From the IMG/VR virus record IMGVR_UViG_3300005295_000048, positions 1 through 31,208 of that record: a stretch of 31,208 nucleotides of DNA; one strand, given 5' to 3'. Position 1 is the stretch's first letter, and the number at the start of each line of letters is the position of its first letter. Of this stretch, positions 13,053-19,849 are shown piece by piece. This DNA is from a virus. The position numbers were made by a program, and so were the translations under genes. The notes under the pieces are model-generated. The model was not told the DNA's origin and searched no databases. It worked only from the letters and a program-made list of their open reading frames with translations.

Positions 13053-13628
13053 GTGAAACGACGATGCGACCTGCTCACCAAGGAATCCTTCGCCTCATTC
13101 TGTAAGGAAGACCCAATAACTGGATGTTGGAACTGGCAGCGGTGCTGCTACCCAGTTGGCTACGGGGCAGTGCGATTCAACGGGAAGCTGACAGGCGCCC
13201 ACCGCGCAGCCTACGAGCTATGGATTGGACCGATACCGCCCGGCCTGCGCGTCTGCCACCGCTGCGACAATAGGAAATGCGCCAACCCAAAACACCTATT
13301 CTTGGGCACGCAACGAGCTAACGTCCATGATGCGATCAGGAAAGGGAGAATGAAGACGCCGCGAAAGGCATCTGGAATTTACCACGGGCAGGCTCGCTTC
13401 AATCGCAACCAGATCATTGAGATCAGGGCGTGCCCGCTGAGTTCGTATCGCCTTGCTAGGCTGTTCGACGTATCGATCCAGACCATCTCCAAGATTCGGA
13501 AGTCGAAAACATACGCGAAGAACAGTCGTGGCAAGCCGGTTCGATACACCGCAAAACAGATCGCAAATCTGAGGAACGAATCCGAGTTGAGTTCGTGGAG
13601 CCGGGACGGGAGGGAGCGGAGATTCTGA
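13053..13628 (+). CDS. HNH endonuclease with C-terminal DNA-binding region
   Basis: The 191-residue basic protein matches the HNH_3 type: CWNWQ, GYGAVRFNGK, AHRAAYELWIGPIPPGLRVC, HRCDNRKCANPKHLFLGT and ANVHDAIRKGR. The C-terminal third (NQIIEIRACPLSSYRLARLF, DVSIQTISKIRKSKTY) looks like a helix-turn-helix that helps site recognition. The start is GTG 13053. It stands alone between the resolvase and the XRE gene without coupled overlaps. Probably a free-standing homing endonuclease, of a different HNH class from the other two in the window. Confidence 0.85.
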   Translation: MKRRCDLLTKESFASFCKEDPITGCWNWQRCCYPVGYGAVRFNGKLTGAHRAAYELWIGPIPPGLRVCHRCDNRKCANPKHLFLGTQRANVHDAIRKGRMKTPRKASGIYHGQARFNRNQIIEIRACPLSSYRLARLFDVSIQTISKIRKSKTYAKNSRGKPVRYTAKQIANLRNESELSSWSRDGRERRF

Positions 13629-13638
13629 TTGAGCAATT

Positions 13639-13863
13639 ATGAGCAACACCTACCGCCTGCTCGGAAAGTTCCTCCGTATGCGGCGCATCGTTCTTTGGTA
13701 CACGCAAGACGACATCGCCAAGAAAGTTGGGCTCACCCGCACCAGCGTCGTGAACATTGAAGCTGGTCGCCAGCGTATCCGATTGGATCAAGTTGAAGAC
13801 TTCGCTCGCGCGCTGCACTGTAAACCAATTCACATCGCCAAAGCAATTTGGAGTATACCATGA
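13639..13863 (+). CDS. XRE-family transcriptional regulator
   Basis: The 74-residue protein is a single Cro/C1-type helix-turn-helix domain: LGKFLRMRRIVLWYTQDDIA, KKVGLTRTSVVNIEAGRQRI and VEDFARALHC. It likely binds an operator to control phage or neighbouring genes. It lacks the C-terminal dimerisation and cleavage domain of a full CI repressor, so it is more like Cro or an antitoxin-type regulator. Its stop overlaps the next ATG. Confidence 0.8.
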   Translation: MSNTYRLLGKFLRMRRIVLWYTQDDIAKKVGLTRTSVVNIEAGRQRIRLDQVEDFARALHCKPIHIAKAIWSIP

Positions 13864-14273
13864 GCAACTGGAAATTCCTGAACGACCACCGTGCCCGCAT
13901 CGCATCACGCTACGTCCCCCTGCAATACTGCACCGACGATTCCTTCGGGTTCTGCGGACTGTTCCGCTTCCAACTCGACGGCCACAGTGTCCGCTGCGTC
14001 GTCTCGGATGATGGCGGCTGGCAGCACGTCAGCGTCTCACTGGAGCACGAGGCGAAGACCCCAAGTTGGTCGCTCATGTCCAAGATCAAGGAGCTGTTCT
14101 GGGAGCCGGAGGATGCGGTGATTCAGATTCACCCGCCAGCCTCCGAGCACGTCAACATGCACGAGTACTGCCTGCACCTGTGGAAATGCACCGATGGCAG
14201 GGAGCAGCCGCTGCCTCCGTCGATCTACGTGGGAATAAAGGGACTGAAGGTGAAGCCGATTGGGGTACAGTAA
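13860..14273 (+). CDS. DUF7694-like phage protein
   Basis: The 137-residue protein contains WQHVSVSLEHEAKTPSWSLM, SKIKELFWEPEDAVIQIHPP and VNMHEYCLHLWKC. This combination (W-x-HVSVS, PxW, K-x-x-F, VN-x-H, LHLW) is common in phage proteins that I associate with DUF7694. Function unknown. ATG 13860 overlaps the XRE stop and is preferred over an upstream ATG inside that gene. Its stop lies within the first copy of a 16-base tandem duplication next to the IS insertion. Confidence 0.7.
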   Translation: MSNWKFLNDHRARIASRYVPLQYCTDDSFGFCGLFRFQLDGHSVRCVVSDDGGWQHVSVSLEHEAKTPSWSLMSKIKELFWEPEDAVIQIHPPASEHVNMHEYCLHLWKCTDGREQPLPPSIYVGIKGLKVKPIGVQ

Positions 14274-14292
14274 AAATGGGGTACAGTAAAAA
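14261..14292. repeat. perfect 16-base tandem duplication
   Basis: TGGGGTACAGTAAAAA occurs twice in a row (14261-14276 and 14277-14292). The first copy contains the TAA stop of the upstream gene. The second copy runs into the left target duplication of the IS element. Confidence 0.95.
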
Positions 14293-14295
14293 GCC
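14288..14295. repeat. left target-site duplication of the IS element
   Basis: AAAAAGCC at 14288-14295 is repeated exactly at 16224-16231, directly flanking the two inverted-repeat ends. Eight bases is the duplication length expected for IS1595-family elements. Confidence 0.85.
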
Positions 14296-14318
14296 CGGGA
14301 TTATCCCTTTGACAAACC
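14296..14318 (+). repeat. left terminal inverted repeat of the IS element
   Basis: Matches the complementary strand of 16201-16223 at 18 of 23 positions; the inner ten bases TTGACAAACC are identical. The TTGACA (14309-14314) could act as an inward -35 for the passenger, but no clear -10 follows. Confidence 0.85.
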
Positions 14319-14339
14319 CATTTACCACAGAGCAGACTG

Positions 14340-15032
14340 ATGTCCAGTCGCATGGACAAATTCGTCGATATTGCCGTGGACCAATTCCAAAAGGGGTGGT
14401 CCATGCTTAAACAGGCACCTCTTGCCCTTGTTTCAGTGGTCGGGCTAACAGTGTTGGGATGTTGGTTTTATTTCAGAGCGCACATAGCCCATCTGAAGGA
14501 TTTGAATGATACGCTTTCAAAAAGGGTCGATGCCCTTGAGAAGGAAAATAAGTCAACGCATGAGGAAAACGAAAAGATTCATCGGGAGAATCAGGAAATG
14601 GCCGCCAAATTGCGAACGTCTTTCAGAATGGACATTCGTAACGTGAATATCTTCACCCCATCCGGGGTGGTTACCACTAGGACTTGCTTCTTAATGGAGG
14701 TGCGCCTTTGGAATGGGGGTGCATCGAGTGTCGCCAGGAATTGGAGGCTAGAATTAGAATTAGAAGATGGATCTTTGATTGACACGCAAGGCAGTTCGAT
14801 CCCACCGCAGTTGAAATTGGATGGAAAACCAGTCGGTGACTACCCTGATTTATCTGAGTTCACGGCCCGAAATAAAGTCGATACTTTTGCGGAAGGCTGG
14901 CTCATGTTCTGCGGTCCAATCGCGCACGATCTGGCAATCAGGCGAACCAATTCTCTGGTACTGTCAGTGGAGGATGTTCACGGAAAAACCTTCAAATGCG
15001 AGCAACCGTTAAGCGGCCTCTTGTCGCCGTGA
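14340..15032 (+). CDS. membrane-anchored coiled-coil passenger protein
   Basis: The 230-residue protein has a short cytoplasmic N-terminus, one transmembrane helix (about 26-46, APLALVSVVGLTVLGCWFYF), a coiled coil (about 50-95, LSKRVDALEKENKSTHEENE) and a C-terminal beta-rich domain (CFLMEVRLWNGGASSVARNW, SLVLSVEDVHGKTF). The last part resembles domains that sit outside a membrane. It lies wholly inside the IS ends, so it moves with the element, and it is less GC-rich than the phage genes. Function unknown; possibly a host-interaction or defence-related passenger, but no motif supports that. Confidence 0.7.
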   Translation: MSSRMDKFVDIAVDQFQKGWSMLKQAPLALVSVVGLTVLGCWFYFRAHIAHLKDLNDTLSKRVDALEKENKSTHEENEKIHRENQEMAAKLRTSFRMDIRNVNIFTPSGVVTTRTCFLMEVRLWNGGASSVARNWRLELELEDGSLIDTQGSSIPPQLKLDGKPVGDYPDLSEFTARNKVDTFAEGWLMFCGPIAHDLAIRRTNSLVLSVEDVHGKTFKCEQPLSGLLSP

Positions 15033-15034
15033 TA

Positions 15035-15331
15035 TTACTTTTTAGCCTTCTTTGAAGTTGGCGGAGGTGGCGTATTAAGCATCGCCCCTAGGGCATCCTC
15101 AAACTTTAGTGGATGCAGCGTTAGCTTTTCGCGGCTTGGTTTTGTTTTTCGCTTTCGAGTTTTCACGAATCCGTTCAATGAACTCGGCCCGCAATCTTCT
15201 TGCAAGCCGATTCCCTCAAACGCATTGCTTGTAAGTGAGGCGCTTTCCGGCCGCTTGTTCAATCGCGATTTCCATCCGCTGCCCGTCTGTGATTTTCCGA
15301 TTGTTCCAACGGAATTCAACTTCGTGGGCAT
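15035..15331 (-). CDS. IS accessory frame ending in LNTPPPP tail
   Basis: The frame overlaps the transposase C-terminus and stops 2 bases from the passenger stop. Its C-terminal half (KLTLHPLKFEDALGAMLNTP, then PPPTSKKAKK) resembles short proteins encoded behind related transposases. The N-terminal part is out of frame with the transposase and may not be translated. A GTG at the VKTRKRK position may be the true start, giving about 45 residues. Role unknown. Confidence 0.45.
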   Translation of the reverse strand: MPTKLNSVGTIGKSQTGSGWKSRLNKRPESASLTSNAFEGIGLQEDCGPSSLNGFVKTRKRKTKPSREKLTLHPLKFEDALGAMLNTPPPPTSKKAKK

Positions 15332-16175
15332 ACCTTGGAAGATGTTCTCGGCTGACGTGATGCCACGCGCCCATCACCCCGCGCTTGAGCAGCGAGAAGA
15401 AACTTTCGCAGGTATTGACGTGTGAAACACTGCCGTCTGGATTCTTGCGGGCGTACTCGAAAGCAGAGTGATTTACGGCGTCATGTCGCTTGAACAGGTT
15501 TTCAAGCCCGATGTAAACGCCAGCCTGATCGGTGTTGATAACCGTGTCTTTGGCAGCGCACTCGGCGAGGCATGAGCGCAGATTCCTTTGCGTCACGCTC
15601 GGGACAACTTTAGTTCGCGCCTTTCCGTCCCGTTGAACAAGAGCAACGACCGGGGTCTTGCGCAGGTGCTTTGTTCCGTGCTCGCCCTTGCCGCCAACGA
15701 ACGTCTCATCAATTTCGACGGTGCCATTGATCAACTGGGCAAGCGCCCCTTCATTCATCGCGAAGCGAATTCGATGTGCCATGAACCAAGCGGATTTGTA
15801 CGTGATGTCCAGCATCCTATGGAGTTGGTGAGCACTCATTCCTTTCTTGGACGAGCAAAGAAGGAAGATCGCCATGAGCCACTTGCCAATCGGAATGTGC
15901 GAGTCCTCAAAGATTGTTCCGACTGTTACGGTAAATTGCTTGCGGCACGCTCCGCACTTATAAAGCCCTTTGCGAGCCGGGCGCTTGCTATCGGGCTTCG
16001 GCTGGATTGAGTAAATCGCCTTCGACTTCCCATCGTTCGCGCAGTGGGCGCAGACAGGACCGTCAGGCCAGCGAAGTGATTCCAGAAGTTCACGAGCCTT
16101 ATCGTTGTCGGAATACTCCTGCGCCAGCTTGATAAGGTTCAGGTCCGACTCAATTCCCGCTTCATTCGGTTTCAT
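15216..16175 (-). CDS. IS1595-family transposase
   Basis: The 319-residue protein begins with a zinc ribbon (CAHC at 42-45 and CGAC at 74-77, then RKQFTVTVGTIFEDSHIP). The catalytic core is of ISXO2/IS1595 type: VEIDETFVGG with Asp156, NTDQAGVY with Asp216, and HVNTCESFFSLLKRG with Asn254 and Lys264, followed by WHHVSREHLPRYAHEVEFRW. It should cut and join the element ends. On the minus strand TTGACA inside the right inverted repeat lies 17 bases from TAGCTT, a possible promoter for this gene. Length and motifs look intact. Confidence 0.92.
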   Translation of the reverse strand: MKPNEAGIESDLNLIKLAQEYSDNDKARELLESLRWPDGPVCAHCANDGKSKAIYSIQPKPDSKRPARKGLYKCGACRKQFTVTVGTIFEDSHIPIGKWLMAIFLLCSSKKGMSAHQLHRMLDITYKSAWFMAHRIRFAMNEGALAQLINGTVEIDETFVGGKGEHGTKHLRKTPVVALVQRDGKARTKVVPSVTQRNLRSCLAECAAKDTVINTDQAGVYIGLENLFKRHDAVNHSAFEYARKNPDGSVSHVNTCESFFSLLKRGVMGAWHHVSREHLPRYAHEVEFRWNNRKITDGQRMEIAIEQAAGKRLTYKQCV

Positions 16176-16200
16176 GCCACGAAGCTAGTGGTAAGGGCGT

Positions 16201-16223
16201 GGTTTGTCAAGTATATAATACCG
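16201..16223 (-). repeat. right terminal inverted repeat of the IS element
   Basis: On the minus strand it reads CGGTATTATATAC then TTGACAAACC, pairing with the left end at 14296-14318. It is immediately followed on the plus strand by the second AAAAAGCC target duplication at 16224-16231. Confidence 0.85.
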
Positions 16224-16252
16224 AAAAAGCCCGCGCAATGAAGCACGGGCTT
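16224..16252 (-). terminator. Rho-independent terminator of the minus-strand operon
   Basis: On the minus strand AAGCCCGTGC, a 6-base loop TTCATT and GCGCGGGCTT form a 10-bp stem with one G-T pair (16252-16227), ending in a run of five T. It lies 24 bases past the stop of the last minus-strand gene. The IS target duplication coincides with the T-run, so the terminator remains complete. Confidence 0.85.
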
Positions 16253-16276
16253 GGCGACGGGCTCTACACCCTTAGC

Positions 16277-16528
16277 TTAAGTTGGTGTCGGCACGTTATC
16301 CGTCTGGTCATCGAGCGCCTTCGTCTTCGACGCCAGCGAGCCGATGCGAGATTCGAGTGCGTTGATGGTTGCCTGGTCCTCTGGCGATACCGTTCCAGCC
16401 GAGTCCTGCAACTCTTTGATGAGGCGCTTGAGTTCCGTCACGTCGCCCTGAATGCCGTCAACCGATGTACCGATTTCGTCGAGGAACGTGTTAACGCGCC
16501 CGGCGAATGCTTGAATTGCTTCAGCCAT
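16277..16528 (-). CDS. small coiled-coil protein, end of minus operon
   Basis: The 83-residue product is a long helix with heptad character (VNTFLDEIGTSVDGIQGDVT, ELKRLIKELQD, INALESRIGSLASKTKALDD). Such small coiled coils occur in phage structural and lysis regions and in bacterial surface operons. GAAAGAAAC precedes the ATG on the minus strand. A small GCCC-TGTT-GGGC hairpin lies at 16546-16557 upstream. It is the last gene before the terminator. Function unknown. Confidence 0.65.
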   Translation of the reverse strand: MAEAIQAFAGRVNTFLDEIGTSVDGIQGDVTELKRLIKELQDSAGTVSPEDQATINALESRIGSLASKTKALDDQTDNVPTPT

Positions 16529-16582
16529 AATGTTTCTTTCGTTGTGCCCTGTTGGGCGGTTTACCGTTTTACAAAATTACCC

Positions 16583-16846
16583 CTACCCTGTCTGCGCGTC
16601 GAGCTTCTTCAGCCGGGCCGCAAGCTTGGAAACTCGGCCCTCGATTTTATCCAGCAACTTGAAGTCCGCCGCTGAAAGTTGATTCACGATGGCTGCGATG
16701 ATTCGCTGCTCAGCCTCCGCCAAGTCCTGCTTGGTCACGGCATTGCGCTGTCGTTCCTCGCGCTGGGCGGCCAGCTCGGCTGTCAGGCCAACAATCGCAT
16801 CTGCTAGCTGCTCGTTCGGCGAACCACGATCTTCTGGCTTGCTCAT
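16583..16846 (-). CDS. hypothetical 87-residue helical protein
   Basis: Starting at ATG 16846 the product reads MSKPEDRGSPNEQLADAIVG and continues as an Ala/Gln/Glu-rich coiled coil (AQREERQRNAVTKQDLAEAE, LSAADFKLLDKIEGRVSKLA). It resembles the gene at 16277 in composition but not in exact sequence. The longer frame starting at 16882 adds a basic segment and has no better start. Function unknown. Confidence 0.6.
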   Translation of the reverse strand: MSKPEDRGSPNEQLADAIVGLTAELAAQREERQRNAVTKQDLAEAEQRIIAAIVNQLSAADFKLLDKIEGRVSKLAARLKKLDAQTG

Positions 16847-16897
16847 AAACCACAGTCTGAGCCAAGTCCTCAAGGCGCGCAAGTAAGGGATTTCCCC

Positions 16898-17062
16898 CTA
16901 CCTGTGGATGGGATTACCGAAAACGACGTAGCCCAAAATCGCGATGAGTATTAGCACCACGACCCACCGACCACGCCCAAGCAATGGGGACGTGGAGTCG
17001 GGCACAAACGCGCCGATGACCAGGAGTAGCAACAGTAACCAGAATAAAATTTGGAGTATCAT
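16898..17062 (-). CDS. 54-residue protein with two membrane helices
   Basis: ATG at 17062 on the minus strand encodes a first hydrophobic helix (ILFWLLLLLLVIGAFV), a short loop (PDSTSPLLGRGR) and a second helix (WVVVLILIAILGYVVFG), ending at TAG. The two-helix hairpin could be a holin-like or other small inner-membrane protein. It occupies the gap between 16846 and 17069 exactly. No recognised family. Confidence 0.6.
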   Translation of the reverse strand: MILQILFWLLLLLLVIGAFVPDSTSPLLGRGRWVVVLILIAILGYVVFGNPIHR

Positions 17063-17068
17063 AATCGT

Positions 17069-17593
17069 TTAGAATCTGATCCGAATTCCAGCGTTGAACA
17101 GGTAGCTATTTCTGCCTGTCAGGTTGGCATCAATCGCTCCCTCTGCGAACAGTCGCAAGCCCTCCAGCTTTTTGTTCAGGCCAAGCTCGATGCCGGCGCC
17201 CGGCTGGATGCGCCATTCGTCACGTTCAAGGTTGAACGTGCCGCCAAGGAATGTGTAAGGCGACAGGTAGTTGAACGGCATCCTGGCCACCAGCCTCCCG
17301 CCGATGGCCTGCACGGCATGGCCGTTGATGTCCAAACCTTCGTGGCTGACCCTCGCGTCGATGCCCCAGTTCTTGGTGATCTGGTAGCCGACCCCGAGGA
17401 AGTAACCGTCCTCGCTTGTGTTGAAGTCCGGCGTGGTCAGCGACAATCCGGCATCGGCGTACCAGCCGGAAGGCGTGTATGGATCTGTCAACTTTGGAGC
17501 GGGCGTTTCGGCCGCTGGTTTTGGTGCGTCTGCGCTCAAGGTAACGCACGCACTGAGCAACAGACCAGCAATGATGCAAGGAATGGTTTTCAT
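17069..17593 (-). CDS. outer-membrane beta-barrel protein with lipobox
   Basis: The 174-residue protein has a signal peptide ending in a lipobox (GLLLSAC, Cys16), a Pro/Ala-rich linker and an eight-strand-like barrel: GWYADAGLSLTTPDF, GYFLGVGYQITKNWGIDARV, AIGGRLVARMPFNY, LSPYTFLGGTFNLE and RIQPGAGIELGLN. It ends NAGIRIRF, with the terminal Phe typical of barrels inserted by BamA. OmpA/OmpW-like small porin folds are the closest guess. In a phage such a protein could alter the host surface and block superinfection. It overlaps the upstream gene by 4 bases. Confidence 0.7.
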   Translation of the reverse strand: MKTIPCIIAGLLLSACVTLSADAPKPAAETPAPKLTDPYTPSGWYADAGLSLTTPDFNTSEDGYFLGVGYQITKNWGIDARVSHEGLDINGHAVQAIGGRLVARMPFNYLSPYTFLGGTFNLERDEWRIQPGAGIELGLNKKLEGLRLFAEGAIDANLTGRNSYLFNAGIRIRF

Positions 17594-17763
17594 GTTATGT
17601 CGATTGTTATCTTTTTCACGCCGCCTTTGGCAAGCAGCTTTTCAACAACCTCGCCGGCCTCTTTGGCGTCCCTCGGTACCGGCGTATAAAGCTTCCCTTC
17701 CTGATCCTTCCAGGTTGGCTCCGGAGGATTCGGCTCCTCAATGTAGACGATCTCGATTGCCAT
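17590..17763 (-). CDS. hypothetical 57-residue protein
   Basis: ATG at 17763 and a TGA that overlaps the start of the barrel gene (ATGA). The product begins MAIEIVYIEEPNPPEPTWKD, has LYTPVPRDAKEAGEVVEKLL and ends in a strand (GVKKITIDIT), a compact alpha/beta peptide. No motif. Coupling supports translation. Confidence 0.65.
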   Translation of the reverse strand: MAIEIVYIEEPNPPEPTWKDQEGKLYTPVPRDAKEAGEVVEKLLAKGGVKKITIDIT

Positions 17764-17778
17764 CTTAATAGGCGTGTT

Positions 17779-19536
17779 TCACTTCACGTACTGCGCGATG
17801 AACGATCCCGTCGAACCACCGGGAGCGACGATTGTGATGCCCCCGAAGTCGGTTGTGTAGCCGAAATATCCAGCCGTGAAAGCGTGGCCAGAGGCGTCGA
17901 AAGCAACTCCAAGTCCGGCAGAATTATTGAGCGTAGTCGAGCGCCTGCACCAGCGATAGACCGGCTGCGCGTTGCCGGACACGCTCCATCCTGACACGAA
18001 ATAGCCGCTGCCTCCAATGTTCGCGTCCGGCTGCCAGACCGAGCTGTAGACCCCGCTGAAAACAAGCGATCCCTCGGTGTCTATATTTATGCCGTATCCA
18101 GTGTCGCCCGCACTGAGTTGCTCTCCTCCCATCGTTTTCGCCCACAGGTATGTTCCGGTGGGTCCGTACCCCGCAAGGAACAGCGTCGCTCCGGTTCCGC
18201 TAGTGACGGTGCCGCCGCCGAAATTCGCCGTGCCCTTGAAGGTGCCCGTAATAACCGCGTTGCCGGTGTTCGGGTCCGTCGCGATGCCGCGACCAATGGC
18301 CACCTGGCTTGCGCTCATTGCTCGATCCCATCGGTAATCTCCGCTCGCGCCGGAGTACTTTGCGATGAAGCCGTCGTCGGTACCGGTACTCGTTCGGACG
18401 CCGCCGCCGAGGTCTGTCGCAATCGAGAAGGAGCCAGTAATCCACACGTCTCCAGTGCGGTCCAAGGCCATCGCGTAGGGTGAATCGTTGTTCGGTCCTC
18501 CCCATCTCTTGGCCCATTGGTTTACACCCGTACTCGAATACTTGGCCAGCGCGATGTCGTAGTACTGGCTGCCGTTACTCAGAAGCACGACGGCACCGCT
18601 ACTGTTGGTGCCGAAGCTCGCGTTGAAGGATTGAAAGCGGGCCGTTAAAACTATGGCGTCAGAAGCGTCCACGGAAACGCCGACAGCCAAGTCCTCCCAC
18701 GGCCCGCCAAATCTTTGAGACCATTGATGAACACCCGAAGGCGAATACTTGGCGAGAAAGATGTCAGTGTTTCCAGCGTTGGTCAGAAGCGTGCCGCCAA
18801 GATTCACTGAGCCTTGAAAGTGCCCAGCCACGACGATGTTCCGCTGGCTGTCAATCGCGACCCCACTGGCTGAATCGTTTCCGTTGCTCCCGAGCTGCTT
18901 GACCCACGCCAGATTTCCCTGCTGCCCATACCTCGCAAGGAAGGCGTCGGAGGCGGACACCGAAGCCGTGCGCGGCCCGTTGCCGAAGTTGATTGTGCCT
19001 TGGAACGAGCCAGCCGTCACAGATTCCCCCGATGCCCTATCCACCACCACGCCGTTAGCACTGGCGTTGTCGAAGAACGTGCTACCGAGCGCCGGAGTAA
19101 CCCAGCGAAGCGTTCCTGGAGGCTGGCCCTGCGTCGTGATGACTCTGAAGAACGCCGTCGTGAACCCGTATGGCGCAGGATTGGTGACGGAGTGTTGCGT
19201 AGTGCTGGGTCCGAAGTTCGCCCACGGCGAAAGGACATCCGGCCGGGATTGAGTCTGAAATGGCGGCGTGCCATTGATCCACGTCAGCACGATCTTGTTG
19301 CCCGATTGCACCTTCGCTGAAACAACGGCGAAATCCGTCGGGTTATAACTTGGAGCCACCGCCGTCGGGGCGGCTGTCTTTGGAGCCACCTTCGGCTCAT
19401 ACTTCAAGCCGGAAGGCAACGGAGGAGGCGGAACCTTCGTCGCAGATTGCCTCGCCGCAGCAGATCGCTTCGGCGTTTGTTTGCAGCCCGGCATCACTAT
19501 CATCAGGAGCGCCAGAAACCAGAGTAACTTTTTCAT
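17779..19536 (-). CDS. large lipoprotein with SBBP-like beta-propeller repeats
   Basis: The 585-residue protein has a signal peptide with lipobox MPGC (Cys18), a Pro/Ala linker, a beta domain (IVLTWINGTPPFQTQSRPDV, TAFFRVI) and then at least seven repeats of about 55-65 residues. These follow the pattern GV-x-D-x-x-G-x-x-V-x-G-x-F-x-G-x-x-NFG followed by D-x-F-[LI]-A-x-Y and W-x-x-x-x-GG, typical of SBBP/beta-propeller lipoproteins. It should be a surface-exposed or periplasmic anchored propeller that binds a ligand or partner. Such proteins are common in Verrucomicrobiota-like genomes but unusual inside a phage operon. It overlaps the holin-like gene by 4 bases. Confidence 0.8.
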   Translation of the reverse strand: MKKLLWFLALLMIVMPGCKQTPKRSAAARQSATKVPPPPLPSGLKYEPKVAPKTAAPTAVAPSYNPTDFAVVSAKVQSGNKIVLTWINGTPPFQTQSRPDVLSPWANFGPSTTQHSVTNPAPYGFTTAFFRVITTQGQPPGTLRWVTPALGSTFFDNASANGVVVDRASGESVTAGSFQGTINFGNGPRTASVSASDAFLARYGQQGNLAWVKQLGSNGNDSASGVAIDSQRNIVVAGHFQGSVNLGGTLLTNAGNTDIFLAKYSPSGVHQWSQRFGGPWEDLAVGVSVDASDAIVLTARFQSFNASFGTNSSGAVVLLSNGSQYYDIALAKYSSTGVNQWAKRWGGPNNDSPYAMALDRTGDVWITGSFSIATDLGGGVRTSTGTDDGFIAKYSGASGDYRWDRAMSASQVAIGRGIATDPNTGNAVITGTFKGTANFGGGTVTSGTGATLFLAGYGPTGTYLWAKTMGGEQLSAGDTGYGINIDTEGSLVFSGVYSSVWQPDANIGGSGYFVSGWSVSGNAQPVYRWCRRSTTLNNSAGLGVAFDASGHAFTAGYFGYTTDFGGITIVAPGGSTGSFIAQYVK

Positions 19537-19847
19537 GTTGTCATCTTTCTGTTGTCCACCACTTTTTGCTTGGCCTGATGCTCCTTATACTTCCGTTCGG
19601 CCTCTTCGGCGAGTCGTTGATAGGATTCAATATCTGGATTCTGGTCAGCCAGTGTGCGGGCCGACACCATACCGATCATGAGCTGCTCCCCCATCTGGGA
19701 GTTGACCAGCGTGTGAGTATCTTGAATGATCTTGTCGCGTTTCGCCTCGCGCTTTCTGCTGACCAGATAGTTGCACACCGCGATCACCATCGACTGGGCC
19801 GCTGCCGAGATGCCAGCAATTAAGGCGACTTGAACAGCGTCGGTCAT
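19533..19847 (-). CDS. holin-like single-helix membrane protein
   Basis: From ATG 19847 the 104-residue product begins MTDAVQVALIAGISAAAQSM and continues VIAVCNYLVSRKREAKRDKI. This is one N-terminal membrane helix followed by a strongly charged coiled-coil tail (YQRLAEEAERKYKEHQAKQK). That layout occurs in some phage holins and spanin-like proteins, but no endolysin is visible nearby. The upstream extension to 19901 overlaps the neighbour and was rejected. Confidence 0.6.
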   Translation of the reverse strand: MTDAVQVALIAGISAAAQSMVIAVCNYLVSRKREAKRDKIIQDTHTLVNSQMGEQLMIGMVSARTLADQNPDIESYQRLAEEAERKYKEHQAKQKVVDNRKMTT

Positions 19848-19849
19848 TC

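Larger units (their letters stand above)
14296..16223 (-). mobile_element. IS1595-type insertion sequence with passenger gene (1928 bp)
   Basis: The ends are inverted repeats: CGGGATTAT... at 14296-14318 and, on the minus strand, CGGTATTAT... at 16223-16201, both running into TTGACAAACC (18 of 23 positions identical). Perfect 8-bp duplications (AAAAAGCC) flank it. Inside are a minus-strand transposase with an IS1595/ISXO2-type core, a short minus-strand accessory frame, and a plus-strand membrane-protein passenger meeting it with a 2-base gap. Both open frames and the perfect duplication suggest a recent, possibly active insertion. It landed in the gap between convergent operons and left the terminator at 16224 intact. 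Confidence 0.9.

Noticed and set aside
13040-13105. 21-codon frame starting at ATG 13040 as a severed gene start like the one at 1771
   Set aside because: Its peptide shows no similarity to the start of the gene after the HNH (13639), so there is no sign of a split gene there.
16546-16557. GCCC-TGTT-GGGC hairpin as a terminator between 16528 and 16583
   Set aside because: The stem is only 4 bp and no T-run follows on the minus strand, where transcription is expected to continue.
17784-18065. Tandem DNA repeats suggestive of CRISPR in 17800-20900
   Set aside because: The periodicity comes from protein repeats (propeller and beta-roll) with variable DNA; there are no identical short repeats with regular spacers.
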